From Paraktedonobacter sp035294465 (GTDB lineage: Bacteria; Chloroflexota; Ktedonobacteria; Ktedonobacterales; Ktedonobacteraceae): a stretch of 22,327 bases of DNA. Location of the stretch: assembly GCA_035294465.1 (NCBI GenBank), contig DATGKW010000145.1, positions 1 to 22,327 on the forward strand, given 5' to 3'. This document shows positions 7,289 to 15,981 of the stretch, one piece after another. Position 1 is the stretch's first letter; each line of letters opens with the position of its first letter. The notes under the pieces are model-generated. The model had not been told where the DNA came from, did no database searches, and saw only the letters and a list, made by a program, of their open reading frames with translations. The translations under genes and the position numbers were made by a program.

Positions 7289-7335
7289 TCGCCTTACACA
7301 CGGCTCCTTCTTTAGGCAGATGCGCTTTTGTACTG

Positions 7336-7365
7336 ATTGTAACGGGCATAGATAGATGATGTCAA
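7336..7365 (-). promoter_or_regulatory. Promoter of the response-regulator gene
   Basis: TTGACA (7365-7360) and TACAAT (7341-7336) on the minus strand with an 18-base spacer. Predicted leader of about 40 bases. Confidence 0.75.
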
Positions 7366-7444
7366 GTTTTTCAAAGATATTGCCCAGAGCTTCTCAAATC
7401 TCCTAAACGGAACACTGTCCAGGAAGGATGAGAGCCAGAACCGT

Positions 7445-7474
7445 TTGACAAGCCCTTTCGTGGAACTGCATAAT
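7445..7474 (+). promoter_or_regulatory. Promoter of the CBS-DRTGG pyrophosphatase gene
   Basis: TTGACA (7445-7450), an 18-base spacer and CATAAT (7469-7474). The ATG follows about 50 bases later. Confidence 0.78.
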
Positions 7475-7525
7475 TAAAGAAGAAACGATCACCCGACCAG
7501 GGATTACACCGCCAGAGGATCTCGC

Positions 7526-9178
7526 ATGGCCAGGCCCATTTACGTCATTGGACATAAAAACTCGGATATGGATTCCGTTGCCTCTGCCTACGCTTATGCT
7601 CACCTGCTGCGACTTCAGGGGGAGAGCGAGGCCAGGGCAGCTCGCCATGGCGAGATCAAGCCAGAGGTGCGGTTCGCTCTTGAACGCTATCAGGTGGAAG
7701 CGCCCGAAGCCATCGAAGATGTCTACCTCCAGGTACGCGATGTCATGCGCCGAGGAGTCACCTGTGCTTCCCTGGATCAATCCCTGCTGGAAGCGGGTCA
7801 GATCCTTCAGGCACAGAATCGACGCGCTATGCCGGTCGTCGATAGCGAGAATAAAGTGCATGGCCTGATTTCTACTGAAGATTTTGCCAAGCTCTTCTTC
7901 GGAGATCTGCATCCTCAGGCCGTCAATCGCCTGCAACTGAATCAGGATAATCTGATCAAAGCCTTGAAAGGACGCGTGCTGGTCGAGGGAAGGCGTCCCC
8001 TGGGGGATCGCATTCTGGTTGGAGCTATGCAAGCCGAAACGATGGCCGATTATATCGAGCCGGGCTGCCTGGTCATCCTGGGTGATCGTGAGGATGCACA
8101 ACTAGTTGCCATCGAACATGGAGCCGCAGCTCTGGTTGTCACCGGCGACTTGCTCGTCTCCGAACGCGTGCTGAACGCGGCGCGCAGACAGGGAGTGTTG
8201 ATTATCAGCACAGGCTACCACACGTTCACGACGATGCGCCTGATCAATCTCAGCATCAACGTCGAGCAGATTATGCGCCGCGAGTTTGACTTCTGCCACC
8301 CGGAAGATCAGGTGAGTGAGGTTGAGAGCTTGCTGATGAGCCGGCGCTCGCTGCCGGTTGTGGACAGCGATGGAAAACTTGTTGGCTTTCTCTCGCGTAC
8401 CGATCTGATTAAAGCCCGGCCCAAGCGGGTTATCCTGGTCGATCACAACGAACGTTCGCAGGCCGTCGATGGAATCGAGGAGGCTGATCTGCTGGGAATC
8501 ATCGATCACCATCGTATTGCCGATGTACACACGCAAAAGCCTATCATGTTCCGCGCTGAACCCGTAGGCTGTACCGGAACAATCATCGCCGGTCTCTATC
8601 ACGAAGCCGGAATAGATATTCCACGCGAGGTGGCCGGGCTGTTACTCGCAGGGTTGCTCTACGATACCTTGATCCTCCGCTCGCCTACCAGCACACCACG
8701 CGATGAGCGCGTTGCTAGAGAGCTGGCAAACATCGCTGGCGAGGATATCGAAGCATATGGGCAGGCGCTTTTCGCAGCCAGCGCTTCTGAATTCGACAAG
8801 AAGAGCGCCGAAGAACTGTTGACCTCCGACTTTAAAGAGTTTACTATCCAGGATGCGCGCTTCGCCGTTGGCACAGTCGAAACCGCCAGCCCATTAACCA
8901 TTGAAAGACGCAGCCAGGAACTTTTGCAAGCCATGCAGCGTCTCGCGCAGGAGCGAAACTATGCCTCGTTCCTGTTCATGATTGTGGACATTATTAACCT
9001 GCGCTGTCGCCTGCTGGTCATTGGAGGAGAACGGGCCACCTCCGAGGTCTTTGACCAACCGCTGGAACCCGATGGGCACAGTCTTCTCGTCGAGGGCCTG
9101 GTTTCTCGTAAAAAGCAGGTTGTGCCACAGCTTTCACAGATTCAAGCGGAGATGGCTAGAAAAATTCAGGATATGTAA
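7526..9178 (+). CDS. Manganese-dependent (family II) inorganic pyrophosphatase with CBS and DRTGG domains
   Basis: The 550 residues follow the layout of regulated family II pyrophosphatases. The DHH domain starts with GHKNSDMDS (His10, Asp14, Asp16 as metal ligands). It is interrupted by a CBS motif (about 72-125), a DRTGG-like domain (about 150-240) and a second CBS motif (about 250-298). It then resumes with VDHNE (305-309) and DHH (327-329). The DHHA2 domain carries SRKKQ at 527-531, the family's substrate-binding motif. The enzyme hydrolyses PPi to phosphate in the cytoplasm. In studied relatives, adenine nucleotides bound by CBS domains inhibit or activate, and DRTGG-containing forms respond to diadenosine polyphosphates. 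The first motif has Ser13 where Pro is usual. AGAGGA at 7514-7519 sets the start. The gene for a membrane pyrophosphatase follows directly. Confidence 0.93.
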   Translation: MARPIYVIGHKNSDMDSVASAYAYAHLLRLQGESEARAARHGEIKPEVRFALERYQVEAPEAIEDVYLQVRDVMRRGVTCASLDQSLLEAGQILQAQNRRAMPVVDSENKVHGLISTEDFAKLFFGDLHPQAVNRLQLNQDNLIKALKGRVLVEGRRPLGDRILVGAMQAETMADYIEPGCLVILGDREDAQLVAIEHGAAALVVTGDLLVSERVLNAARRQGVLIISTGYHTFTTMRLINLSINVEQIMRREFDFCHPEDQVSEVESLLMSRRSLPVVDSDGKLVGFLSRTDLIKARPKRVILVDHNERSQAVDGIEEADLLGIIDHHRIADVHTQKPIMFRAEPVGCTGTIIAGLYHEAGIDIPREVAGLLLAGLLYDTLILRSPTSTPRDERVARELANIAGEDIEAYGQALFAASASEFDKKSAEELLTSDFKEFTIQDARFAVGTVETASPLTIERRSQELLQAMQRLAQERNYASFLFMIVDIINLRCRLLVIGGERATSEVFDQPLEPDGHSLLVEGLVSRKKQVVPQLSQIQAEMARKIQDM

Positions 9179-9220
9179 CAGCCGTTCCATATTTACGGCC
9201 AAACTGCCCAATTACTGACA

Positions 9221-9292
9221 TAGTTTCGTAGTGAAACTCCGCATATTATACTTGTCATTTGACAAACACTTATGCTACACTAGTTTCGAAAC
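9221..9292 (+). promoter_or_regulatory. hppA control region with three palindromes and a promoter
   Basis: TTGTCA (9252-9257), an 18-base spacer and TACACT (9276-9281) form a promoter. The palindrome TTGTCA-TT-TGACAA (9252-9265) covers the -35 box. AGTTTC-GTAGT-GAAACT (9222-9238) lies upstream and GTTTCGAAAC (9283-9292) near the start of transcription. TAGTTTCG occurs in both, exactly 60 bases apart. This looks like a set of protein-binding sites. Confidence 0.6.
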
Positions 9293-9346
9293 CAGCGCTT
9301 CCAAAGAGAAATCGAGGCAAAGAGCTAGCTCTTTTTGGAGCGGATC

Positions 9347-9452
9347 AAAGCAGTAGTTGCTTCTTCACGTATGCCGGGCATGTTCCAGGCTGGATGATGC
9401 CTTTTCAGCCCAAACGTCTCTGCATGCTTGAATCATGCCTGTTTAAGGAGGG
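9347..9452 (+). promoter_or_regulatory. Structured 5' leader of hppA
   Basis: The roughly 175-base leader holds several possible stems: AAGCA/TGCTT (9347-9361), GGCTG/CAGCC (9388-9410) and GCATG/CATGC (9422-9438), the last directly before the ribosome binding site. ATGCC occurs three times and GGCAT twice, one of them at the Shine-Dalgarno, so alternative pairing could mask it. I cannot match it to a known riboswitch class. Confidence 0.35.
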
Positions 9453-9463
9453 CATTTCTGATC

Positions 9464-11749
9464 GTGAACGAGAACTTTCTATGGGTTCCCATCGGTGTGA
9501 GCCTGGTGGCAGTGTTTTTCGCCATTTACCTTGCCAACTACGTCTTACGTAAAGATACCGGCACACCAGAGATGCAAAAAGTGGCGGACTATATATTTAG
9601 AGGCGCGAAGGCTTTTCTGTACCGCCAGTACCGAACCATCGCTATTCTCGCCATATGCGCCGCAGTCGTTCTGTCTGTGGTGCTTGGCCTCCTGGGTGAG
9701 GGAGATTCAACCGCCAAGGTCAATCTGGCCTGGCATACAGCCATCGCCTTTATCGTTGGAGCAACATGTTCTGGCCTTTCAGGCTTCATTGGCATGTTTA
9801 TCGCAGTGAAATCGAATATACGCACTGCCAGCGCTGCCACGCGCAGCTTAGGCGAAGCGATGACGATAGCCCTGCGCGGTGGCGCGGTCTCCGGCTTCCT
9901 CGTCGTAGCGCTCTCCCTACTCGGCGTTTCGGTGCTCTTCCTGCTCTACGGTGGCCTGAATAGCTCGATTACAGCTGCGGCCAATACGCCGTCATTAATC
10001 GTTGGATTTGGATTTGGCGCTAGCTTTGTCGCACTCTTCGCCCAGGTAGGTGGCGGCATTTACACCAAAGCCGCAGATGTGGGCGCGGATCTGGTGGGCA
10101 AGGTTGAAGCCAATATCCCCGAGGATGATCCACGCAACCCGGCGGTCATTGCCGACCTGGTTGGCGACAACGTAGGCGACTGCGCAGGGCGTGGCGCTGA
10201 CCTCTTCGAATCTACTGCCGCAGAAAATATCGGCGCGATGATCCTGGGATCTTCACTGGCTCTGGGCACAGGCAACATCGGCTGGATTCTCTTCCCTCTG
10301 GTGATGATCTCCTTTGGCTTGATCGCCTCTGCGCTGGGCTTACTCTCGCTCACCCCGCGCAGCGTTCCTGGCGTTGAAAAGGCCGCCGGGCGCGATCTGA
10401 GTGCCGTGGCAATGGGTCGCCTAAATATCGGGTACTATATCACCTGTGCCCTGGCTGCAGGTGGCGTCTTCTTAGGGAGCGCGTTATTGCTCAATGGCAA
10501 TGGTGTCAAAGGCAACTACGGCATCGCCCCCTGGATCTGGTATGGTCTGGCCGGTCTGGTAGGTATCGCGCTCAGCCTGGCCTTCGTCTATATTACGCAG
10601 TACTACACCGCTGGCAAATGGCGTCCGGTGCGCGAAATCGCTTCTGCTGCTCTGACCGGTCCTGCAACGACGATCATTACGGGTATTGCTGTTGGCTTCG
10701 AATGTGTTGCCCTGCCAGTGCTGGCTATTAGCGGCGCGCTTGGCCTCGCTTACTTCCTGGGTAGCCAGGTCAGTATTCCGGCTCTCTCTAACACAGGCTA
10801 TAACGTTAGCGGCATCTTTGGCACGGCTGTAGCAACCATGGGTATGCTCATGAGCTGTGCATATACCCTGGCTATGGATACCTTTGGCCCCATCACCGAT
10901 AACGCGGGGGGTATCGTCGAGATGAGCGGGCAAACCGAAGCAGTGCGCGATATCACTGATGCCCTGGACGGCGTTGGTAACACCACCAAGGCCCTGACCA
11001 AAGGATATGGCATTGGCTCAGCCGCTCTGGCCGCTTTCCTGCTCTTCAGCGCCTATCTGACCGTGCTCCACAATTTGAGCCAGGGCAATCAAAGTGCAGC
11101 TTTCGACATTAACCTCTCTAACCTTGGAGTCTTCGTGGCAGCGCTGATCGGCCTGGCGCTGATCCTCTTCTTTAGCTCGCTGGCCATTCGCGCCGTGGGT
11201 GCCGCTGCTAAGAGCATGATCGAGGAGGTACGCCGCCAGTTCCGCGAGAATCCCAAGATCATGGCGGAAAATCCCGATGAGCGAGTCGATCCTGACTATG
11301 CGCGCTGCGTCGATATCAGCACAGCGGGCGCTCTACGCGCGATGGTCTTGCCGGGCGTGGTGGCGGTAGGCATACCGATTCTCGTGGGCATTTTCCTGGG
11401 GCCCCAGCCCGAGGCTGGCTTCCTGATGGTCGCCACGATGGGCGGTATCGTGATGGCTCTCTTCCTGAACAATGGAGGCGGGGCCTGGGATAACGCGAAA
11501 AAATACATTGAGGCCGGCTTCCTGCGCGTCAATGCCAAAGGCGACGTGGTCAGTCCCGACGACCAGTCCGGCATCGTTCTGGGCAAGAAGAGCGAGGCGC
11601 ACAAGGCGAGCGTCGTTGGCGACACTGTAGGCGACCCTTTCAAAGATACCGCCGGCCCCTCGTTGCACATCCTGATCAAGCTACTCAGCACCATCACCCT
11701 GGTGCTCGCCCCCCTCTATGTGGCGCTGCACCCTGTGCTGATTCGCTGA
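9464..11749 (+). CDS. hppA: K+-independent H+-translocating membrane pyrophosphatase
   Basis: This 761-residue integral membrane enzyme couples PPi hydrolysis to ion pumping across the cytoplasmic membrane. Long hydrophobic segments recur through the whole protein (about 16 helices expected). Substrate-binding signatures are present: ADVGADLVGKVEANIPEDDP (about 205-224), DNVGDCAGRGADLFES (about 236-250), and near the C-terminus GGAWDNAKKYIE and VGDTVGDPFKDTAGPSLH. The GNTTKALTKG motif has Lys509 and Thr512. Lys and Thr at these positions mark the K+-independent, H+-pumping group; K+-dependent enzymes have Ala there. GTG at 9464 is preferred, with AAGGAGGG at 9445-9452; an in-frame TTG at 9428 lies upstream of that site and would add non-hydrophobic residues. 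A terminator follows the stop. Confidence 0.95.
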   Translation: MNENFLWVPIGVSLVAVFFAIYLANYVLRKDTGTPEMQKVADYIFRGAKAFLYRQYRTIAILAICAAVVLSVVLGLLGEGDSTAKVNLAWHTAIAFIVGATCSGLSGFIGMFIAVKSNIRTASAATRSLGEAMTIALRGGAVSGFLVVALSLLGVSVLFLLYGGLNSSITAAANTPSLIVGFGFGASFVALFAQVGGGIYTKAADVGADLVGKVEANIPEDDPRNPAVIADLVGDNVGDCAGRGADLFESTAAENIGAMILGSSLALGTGNIGWILFPLVMISFGLIASALGLLSLTPRSVPGVEKAAGRDLSAVAMGRLNIGYYITCALAAGGVFLGSALLLNGNGVKGNYGIAPWIWYGLAGLVGIALSLAFVYITQYYTAGKWRPVREIASAALTGPATTIITGIAVGFECVALPVLAISGALGLAYFLGSQVSIPALSNTGYNVSGIFGTAVATMGMLMSCAYTLAMDTFGPITDNAGGIVEMSGQTEAVRDITDALDGVGNTTKALTKGYGIGSAALAAFLLFSAYLTVLHNLSQGNQSAAFDINLSNLGVFVAALIGLALILFFSSLAIRAVGAAAKSMIEEVRRQFRENPKIMAENPDERVDPDYARCVDISTAGALRAMVLPGVVAVGIPILVGIFLGPQPEAGFLMVATMGGIVMALFLNNGGGAWDNAKKYIEAGFLRVNAKGDVVSPDDQSGIVLGKKSEAHKASVVGDTVGDPFKDTAGPSLHILIKLLSTITLVLAPLYVALHPVLIR

Positions 11750-11762
11750 TATATTCGTAAAC

Positions 11763-11798
11763 GACAAAGCACCCAGCTTTCTGGCCGGGTGCTTTGTC
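11763..11798 (+). terminator. Rho-independent terminator of hppA
   Basis: GACAAAGCACCC (11763-11774) pairs exactly with GGGTGCTTTGTC (11787-11798). A T/C-rich stretch follows. Confidence 0.88.
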
Positions 11799-11925
11799 TG
11801 TCTTCCTCTTATCCCCATTTTGCGTGATTCATACAATAGATGTAGAGAAATATTTATAGACTGGCCTGATACCCCTCTGTGACGTAACGGATATCTGGCC
11901 CGGTAGAAAGTTGCAGGGAAGAGCA

Positions 11926-13008
11926 TTGAAAGATAAAGCTCTCTCACTTACCATCACTGCTTCGGTCTTGCTCAATTTCTTCTGTATTCTTGCCCTCTGT
12001 TGCTTGCTGGCCGCATGCGACGTGAGCGTATCGGGTTTCGGCACCAGCACCAGTACCGGCAGCCAGTGCCAGAGCAACTGCACGGTTGGCACTGGAGCCA
12101 GTGGTCTGGGCATCATCGTTGAACCAGATGCCGGCCCGAATCCCATTGTTGATGCTATCCGTGGGGCAAAAAAGTCAGTTTGGGTTGAAATGTATCTTCT
12201 TACCAATAAAAGTGTGATTGGCTCGTTAGAGGAAGCGGCCAATAGGGGCATCGATGTGCGAGTAATACTGGAGGAGCATCCCTACGGCGGCGGAAGCATC
12301 TCTCCACAGGAGACGCTGGACAAGCTAAAGGCGGCTGGTGTCAAGGCAGAGTTCAGCAATCCCGCTTTCGCTTTGACGCACGAAAAGGGCATGGTCATTG
12401 ATGGTACAACGGCGTATATCATGACCTCAAATTTCACTAACGCGGCCCTCGGCACTGGCAGCCACACGAAGAACCGCGAATACGATATCGTTGATACCAA
12501 TCCGCAGGACGTGCAGGCTGTAGCCACGATTTTTCAGGCCGATTGGAACCGCACCACGCCCAGTTTCAACGATCCTAATCTCGTCGTTAGCCCGGTCAAC
12601 GCGCGCAGCGATTTTGATACACTGATCGGCAGTGCCAGACACACTCTCCTGGTCACAGGTGAAGAGATGAACGATAGTGGGATTGAGCAGGACCTTGTCA
12701 ACGCGGCGCAGCATGGCGTCAAGGTCCAGGTTATCTTGCCCACTCCGAGCGGCTCCAGCGATAGCAACAGCAATGGAATCGCGACTATCGAGCAGGGCGG
12801 TGTTCAGGTGCGCGAAGATCCCGTTCTGTATATGCACGCGAAGATCATTGTCGTTGATGGCAAAGAGGCGTTTGTCGGCTCGCAGAACATCTCTACACAA
12901 TCGCTCGATCAAAACCGCGAAGTGGGAATTCTTGTTTCCGATCCCAACGTGCTCAACACGCTGCAGCAGACCTTCCAGACGGACTGGAATCAATCGAAGG
13001 GCGTGTGA
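11926..13008 (+). CDS. Secreted phospholipase D-like lipoprotein with two HKD motifs
   Basis: The protein starts with KDK, a hydrophobic stretch and the lipobox LLAAC with Cys31, so it should be lipid-anchored outside the membrane. A Ser/Thr/Gly-rich linker follows. The rest is a PLD fold with two catalytic motifs: HEKGMVID (His152, Lys154, Asp159) and HAKIIVVD (His304, Lys306, Asp311). Both are complete, so it is likely an active phosphodiesterase or phosphatidyltransferase; cardiolipin-synthase-like and nuclease-like members share this layout, and the substrate is open. The TTG at 11926 is chosen because AGGGAAG lies just upstream; an in-frame TTG at 11911 is the alternative and changes only five residues. 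It stands alone between the hppA terminator and the ABM gene. No cytoplasmic partner is evident. Confidence 0.87.
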   Translation: MKDKALSLTITASVLLNFFCILALCCLLAACDVSVSGFGTSTSTGSQCQSNCTVGTGASGLGIIVEPDAGPNPIVDAIRGAKKSVWVEMYLLTNKSVIGSLEEAANRGIDVRVILEEHPYGGGSISPQETLDKLKAAGVKAEFSNPAFALTHEKGMVIDGTTAYIMTSNFTNAALGTGSHTKNREYDIVDTNPQDVQAVATIFQADWNRTTPSFNDPNLVVSPVNARSDFDTLIGSARHTLLVTGEEMNDSGIEQDLVNAAQHGVKVQVILPTPSGSSDSNSNGIATIEQGGVQVREDPVLYMHAKIIVVDGKEAFVGSQNISTQSLDQNREVGILVSDPNVLNTLQQTFQTDWNQSKGV

Positions 13009-13033
13009 TTCCCCCTGGTCAAACGTGAATGGT

Positions 13034-13062
13034 TTGCCCTTCGTTTGCTTGCCAATTATGAT
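13034..13062 (+). promoter_or_regulatory. Candidate promoter of the ABM-domain gene
   Basis: TTGCCC (13034-13039), 17 bases, TATGAT (13057-13062). The ribosome binding site follows about 18 bases later. The -35 box is weak. Confidence 0.5.
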
Positions 13063-13094
13063 ACGATAAGCACAAACACGAAGGAGTACGCACG

Positions 13095-13394
13095 ATGGTT
13101 ACTGAGATCGCCATTTTCACTGCTGTACCAGGTAAAGAGGATGAGCTGGGCGTGGCTATTCTTAAAGGATTGGAAGAGGTCATTCGTCGGGTCCCGGATT
13201 GCCTTTCGGCGCGTGTGGAGCGCTGCATCGAGCAGCCAAATCAATACGCGGTAATTATTGGATGGACCTCGTTAGAGGCGCATAACGAGGGCTTTCGCGG
13301 TGGGCCGCTTTTTCCGCAGTGGCGCGCACATATCAATGGCCTGTTTGTGAATCCGCCCTCTGTTTTCCATTATCAGCCGCTGGAAAAAGAATAA
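13095..13394 (+). CDS. Antibiotic biosynthesis monooxygenase (ABM) domain protein
   Basis: The 99 residues form one ferredoxin-like ABM domain, starting MVTEIAIFTAVPGKEDELGVAI and with the central segment QYAVIIGWTSLEAHNEGF (about 50-67). Such proteins usually act as dimers. Known members include quinol/polyketide monooxygenases and haem-degrading enzymes, but many are uncharacterised. The haem-contact residues of IsdG-type enzymes are not obvious here, so I do not assign that role. AAGGAG at 13080-13085 lies nine bases before the ATG. The gene ends 69 bases before ligA on the same strand with no terminator visible between, so co-transcription is likely. Confidence 0.82.
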   Translation: MVTEIAIFTAVPGKEDELGVAILKGLEEVIRRVPDCLSARVERCIEQPNQYAVIIGWTSLEAHNEGFRGGPLFPQWRAHINGLFVNPPSVFHYQPLEKE

Positions 13395-13463
13395 GAGAGC
13401 AACCAGGCAGTAAAGACAATTACTCCCGCTCTTCTGCATGAGGACACGCGGAAAGGATTTTTT

Positions 13464-15557
13464 ATGGCTGAAACACAAGAGCAAGCCATCACGCAGGATG
13501 AGCTGCTTCCCGAACATACGCCTGCCAACCTGCTTGAACACGCGGGAAAGAGCGAAGAAGAGAAGCTGGTTGCGCACGTGGCAGAGCTACGACACAAGAT
13601 CGAAGAGGCAAATTACCAGTATCACGTGCTGGACAACCCGACGCTGACTGATGCCGAATACGACCAGCTGATGATCGAATTGCAGCGCATCGAGGCAGAG
13701 CATCCAGAACTGGTCACGCCTGACTCGCCTACCCAGCGCGTGGGCGCGGGACCCATTCAGGAGGTACCGCAGCGCCGGCACCCGGTGCCGATGCTCAGCC
13801 TGGCTAATGCACGCAGTGAAGAGGAACTGCGGGCCTGGCACAGGCGCGCGCAGAGTATTTTGCCCAACGCCACCTTCGAGTATGTCTGCGAACTTAAGAT
13901 CGACGGCCTGGCGATGGCGCTGACCTATGAACAGGGCAAACTCACCATCGGCGCTACACGCGGTGATGGAACCATCGGCGAGGACTGGACACCGAATATA
14001 CGCACGATCCATACGATTCCCAGAAATTTGCGCGGCAGTCGCATACCTGAGACGGTTGAGGTACGCGGCGAGATTTACATGACGATAAAGAACTTTGAGG
14101 CATTGAACGAAGAGATGAGCGGCGGCAAACTCTTCGCCAATCCGCGCAACGCCGCTGCCGGCTCGCTACGCCAGAAGGATGCGCGTATCACAGCTAGTCG
14201 CAAGCTCAACTTCTTTGGCTATCAGATTGGCTATATCGAGGGCATGGAGGTGCATAGCCAGTGGGAAGCGCTAGAATTGATTCGCGAATGGGGCTTCGCG
14301 GTCAACCCCAATATTCAGCTTGCCAGAGATCTCGACGAGGTAATGGAATATTGCAAGAAATGGGAAAGCGAGCGCTTCAACCTGCCCTACGAGATCGACG
14401 GCGTAGTAATCAAAATCAACGATCTGGTTCACCAACAGGAGCTGGGCACAGTGGCGCACGATCCGCGCTGGGCCATCGCCTTCAAGTATCCACCTACGCA
14501 GGTTGCTACGCGCCTGCTCGATATCCGCGTCAATATCGGGCGCACTGGCGCGGTCAACCCCTGGGCGCTGCTGGAGCCGGTCAACATTCGCGGCGTGGTC
14601 GTTGAGCGGGCGGCTCTGCACAACGAAGGGGACATCCAGCGCAAAGACCTGCGTATCGGCGACTGGGTGCTGGTTCAGCGAGCCGGCGAGGTCATTCCAC
14701 AGGTAGTCAAGCCGGTGGTCGAGAGGCGCACTGGCGCGGAACAGGTGTACCACCTGCCTGAGCAATGTCCGATCTGTGGCACACCCATCCAGCGTGAAGC
14801 AAATGTAGCCATGGCCTATTGTCCTAATCTGGCCTGCCCGGCACGCAACCTGGAGAGCCTGCGGCACTTTGTTTCAAAAGCGGCAATGGATATCGAGACC
14901 ATTGGGGAGAAAATGTGCGAACAACTCGTCCAGGCCGGACTGGTCAAAACGTTCCCCGATTTCTATACACTCACCCGCGAACAACTGTTAGAGTTAGAGG
15001 GCATCAAGGAGAAAAGCGCAGACAACATGCTCAAGGCCATCGAGGCCAGCAAACAGCGCCCACTCTCGCGTCTACTTTTCGCGCTCAATATTCGCTATGT
15101 TGGCGAAAAGACCGCGCAGCTGGTTGCTCAGCATTTCGGGCATATCGACAATATTCTGCAAGCCTCCGAAGAGGAAATCATCAATATCCCTGGCGTGGGG
15201 CCGATCAGCGGGCAGAGCATCTATAGCTGGTTCCAGGTTAAAGAGAACCAGGAGCTCATCGAGCAGCTCAAGCAGGCGGGATTGAAGATGGAAGAGGAGC
15301 GGCAGGCCAATGACGGACCGCTGGCCGGACAAACCTTCCTGCTCACCGGGCGCCTGAGCAGTATGTCCCGTCCTGCAGCAGAAGACGCGATCAAGCAGCT
15401 TGGCGGCACGATTGCCTCAAATGTGAGCAAAAATCTGAGTCATCTAATCGTAGGCGAGGACCCCGGCTCGAAGTTGGCCAGGGCACAAAAGGCCGGCGTG
15501 CCCATTCACGACGAACAGTGGCTGCTAGACTTGCTGGCAGAGCACCAGGCACAATAG
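13464..15557 (+). CDS. ligA: NAD-dependent DNA ligase
   Basis: The 697-residue protein contains all LigA domains. The NAD-binding Ia region covers about 35-100 (YQYHVLDNPTLTDAEYD). The adenylation domain carries the active-site Lys145 in ELKIDG, TRGDG at 165-169 and IDGVVIKIN at 311-319. After it come the OB fold, a four-cysteine zinc finger (Cys435, 438, 453, 458), helix-hairpin-helix repeats (about 500-600) and a BRCT domain (about 615-695). It seals nicks during replication and repair. About 35 acidic and polar residues precede the usual start. GGAAAGGA six bases before the ATG supports this start, so the extension appears real. In the adenylation domain GEDWTPN replaces the more usual GEDVTxN. 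No other replication gene is nearby. Confidence 0.97.
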   Translation: MAETQEQAITQDELLPEHTPANLLEHAGKSEEEKLVAHVAELRHKIEEANYQYHVLDNPTLTDAEYDQLMIELQRIEAEHPELVTPDSPTQRVGAGPIQEVPQRRHPVPMLSLANARSEEELRAWHRRAQSILPNATFEYVCELKIDGLAMALTYEQGKLTIGATRGDGTIGEDWTPNIRTIHTIPRNLRGSRIPETVEVRGEIYMTIKNFEALNEEMSGGKLFANPRNAAAGSLRQKDARITASRKLNFFGYQIGYIEGMEVHSQWEALELIREWGFAVNPNIQLARDLDEVMEYCKKWESERFNLPYEIDGVVIKINDLVHQQELGTVAHDPRWAIAFKYPPTQVATRLLDIRVNIGRTGAVNPWALLEPVNIRGVVVERAALHNEGDIQRKDLRIGDWVLVQRAGEVIPQVVKPVVERRTGAEQVYHLPEQCPICGTPIQREANVAMAYCPNLACPARNLESLRHFVSKAAMDIETIGEKMCEQLVQAGLVKTFPDFYTLTREQLLELEGIKEKSADNMLKAIEASKQRPLSRLLFALNIRYVGEKTAQLVAQHFGHIDNILQASEEEIINIPGVGPISGQSIYSWFQVKENQELIEQLKQAGLKMEEERQANDGPLAGQTFLLTGRLSSMSRPAAEDAIKQLGGTIASNVSKNLSHLIVGEDPGSKLARAQKAGVPIHDEQWLLDLLAEHQAQ

Positions 15558-15574
15558 GAAAGCGCTGGCCAGCA

Positions 15575-15596
15575 CGAATCATCTCTGGCTGATTCG
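15575..15596. terminator. Possible bidirectional terminator after ligA
   Basis: CGAATCA (15575-15581) pairs with TGATTCG (15590-15596) around an eight-base loop, just after the GCTGGCCAGC palindrome (15564-15573). No T-run is present. It overlaps the end of the convergent small gene. Confidence 0.35.
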
Positions 15597-15818
15597 CCGC
15601 GTCCCCTGAAGGTGAGGCAGCCGTGGCTGTTCCAGAGGAAAATCGGCCTCCTCCAATTCAAAGGTATGCGGGCATGGTAGTTGCATTTCCAGGAGATGAA
15701 GCTGGAAATCGATGCGAGCAAGTCCCCGGTTATCCGGGGCGTAAAACAGCTCCTCTTGTAAATTGCCGCTTTGATCGCGCCAGATGGCTCTCCAGCGCCG
15801 CTTGTGTCCCGTTTCCAT
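15579..15818 (-). CDS. Small hypothetical protein, 79 residues
   Basis: I do not recognise a family. The protein reads METGHKRRWRAIWRDQSGNL at the start and continues with a soluble, mixed charged and hydrophobic composition (EELFYAPDNRGLARIDFQLH, about 22-41), then an acidic Pro-rich end. This looks like a real protein rather than a shadow: nothing overlaps it on the plus strand, and GAGAGGA (15837-15831) lies upstream at a distance slightly longer than usual. It has no signal peptide or membrane helix. It stands between ligA (convergent, 21 bases away) and the sugar-transport operon on the same strand, and could be a downstream passenger of that operon. Confidence 0.55.
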   Translation of the reverse strand: METGHKRRWRAIWRDQSGNLQEELFYAPDNRGLARIDFQLHLLEMQLPCPHTFELEEADFPLEQPRLPHLQGTRRISQR

Positions 15819-15981
15819 ATCTAGAGATCGTCCTCTCCGTGCTTTAAAGTTGATCCTTCACCCACCGGCCTCGCGCCCCATCTCCGAAGATAATCAGTAA
15901 ACGATCATCTGCGGGGACAGAGCGTTGTCAACCCCACCACCCTCACCTCAGGAGGATAAACCGGCTCGTTACATAGCAAAT

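Noticed and set aside
7403..8101. Minus-strand open frame of 232 codons inside the pyrophosphatase gene
   Set aside because: The plus-strand frame has full catalytic motifs; the minus frame has no recognisable domain and no ribosome binding site.
9388..9452. Fluoride-riboswitch-like pattern (GGCTG, GATG, CAGCCCAAAC) in the hppA leader
   Set aside because: The first hairpin loop is too large (13 bases) and the conserved 3' pseudoknot partner is missing.
12427..12993. Minus-strand frame of 188 codons inside the PLD lipoprotein gene
   Set aside because: The plus frame contains both HKD motifs and a lipobox; the minus frame is its mirror.
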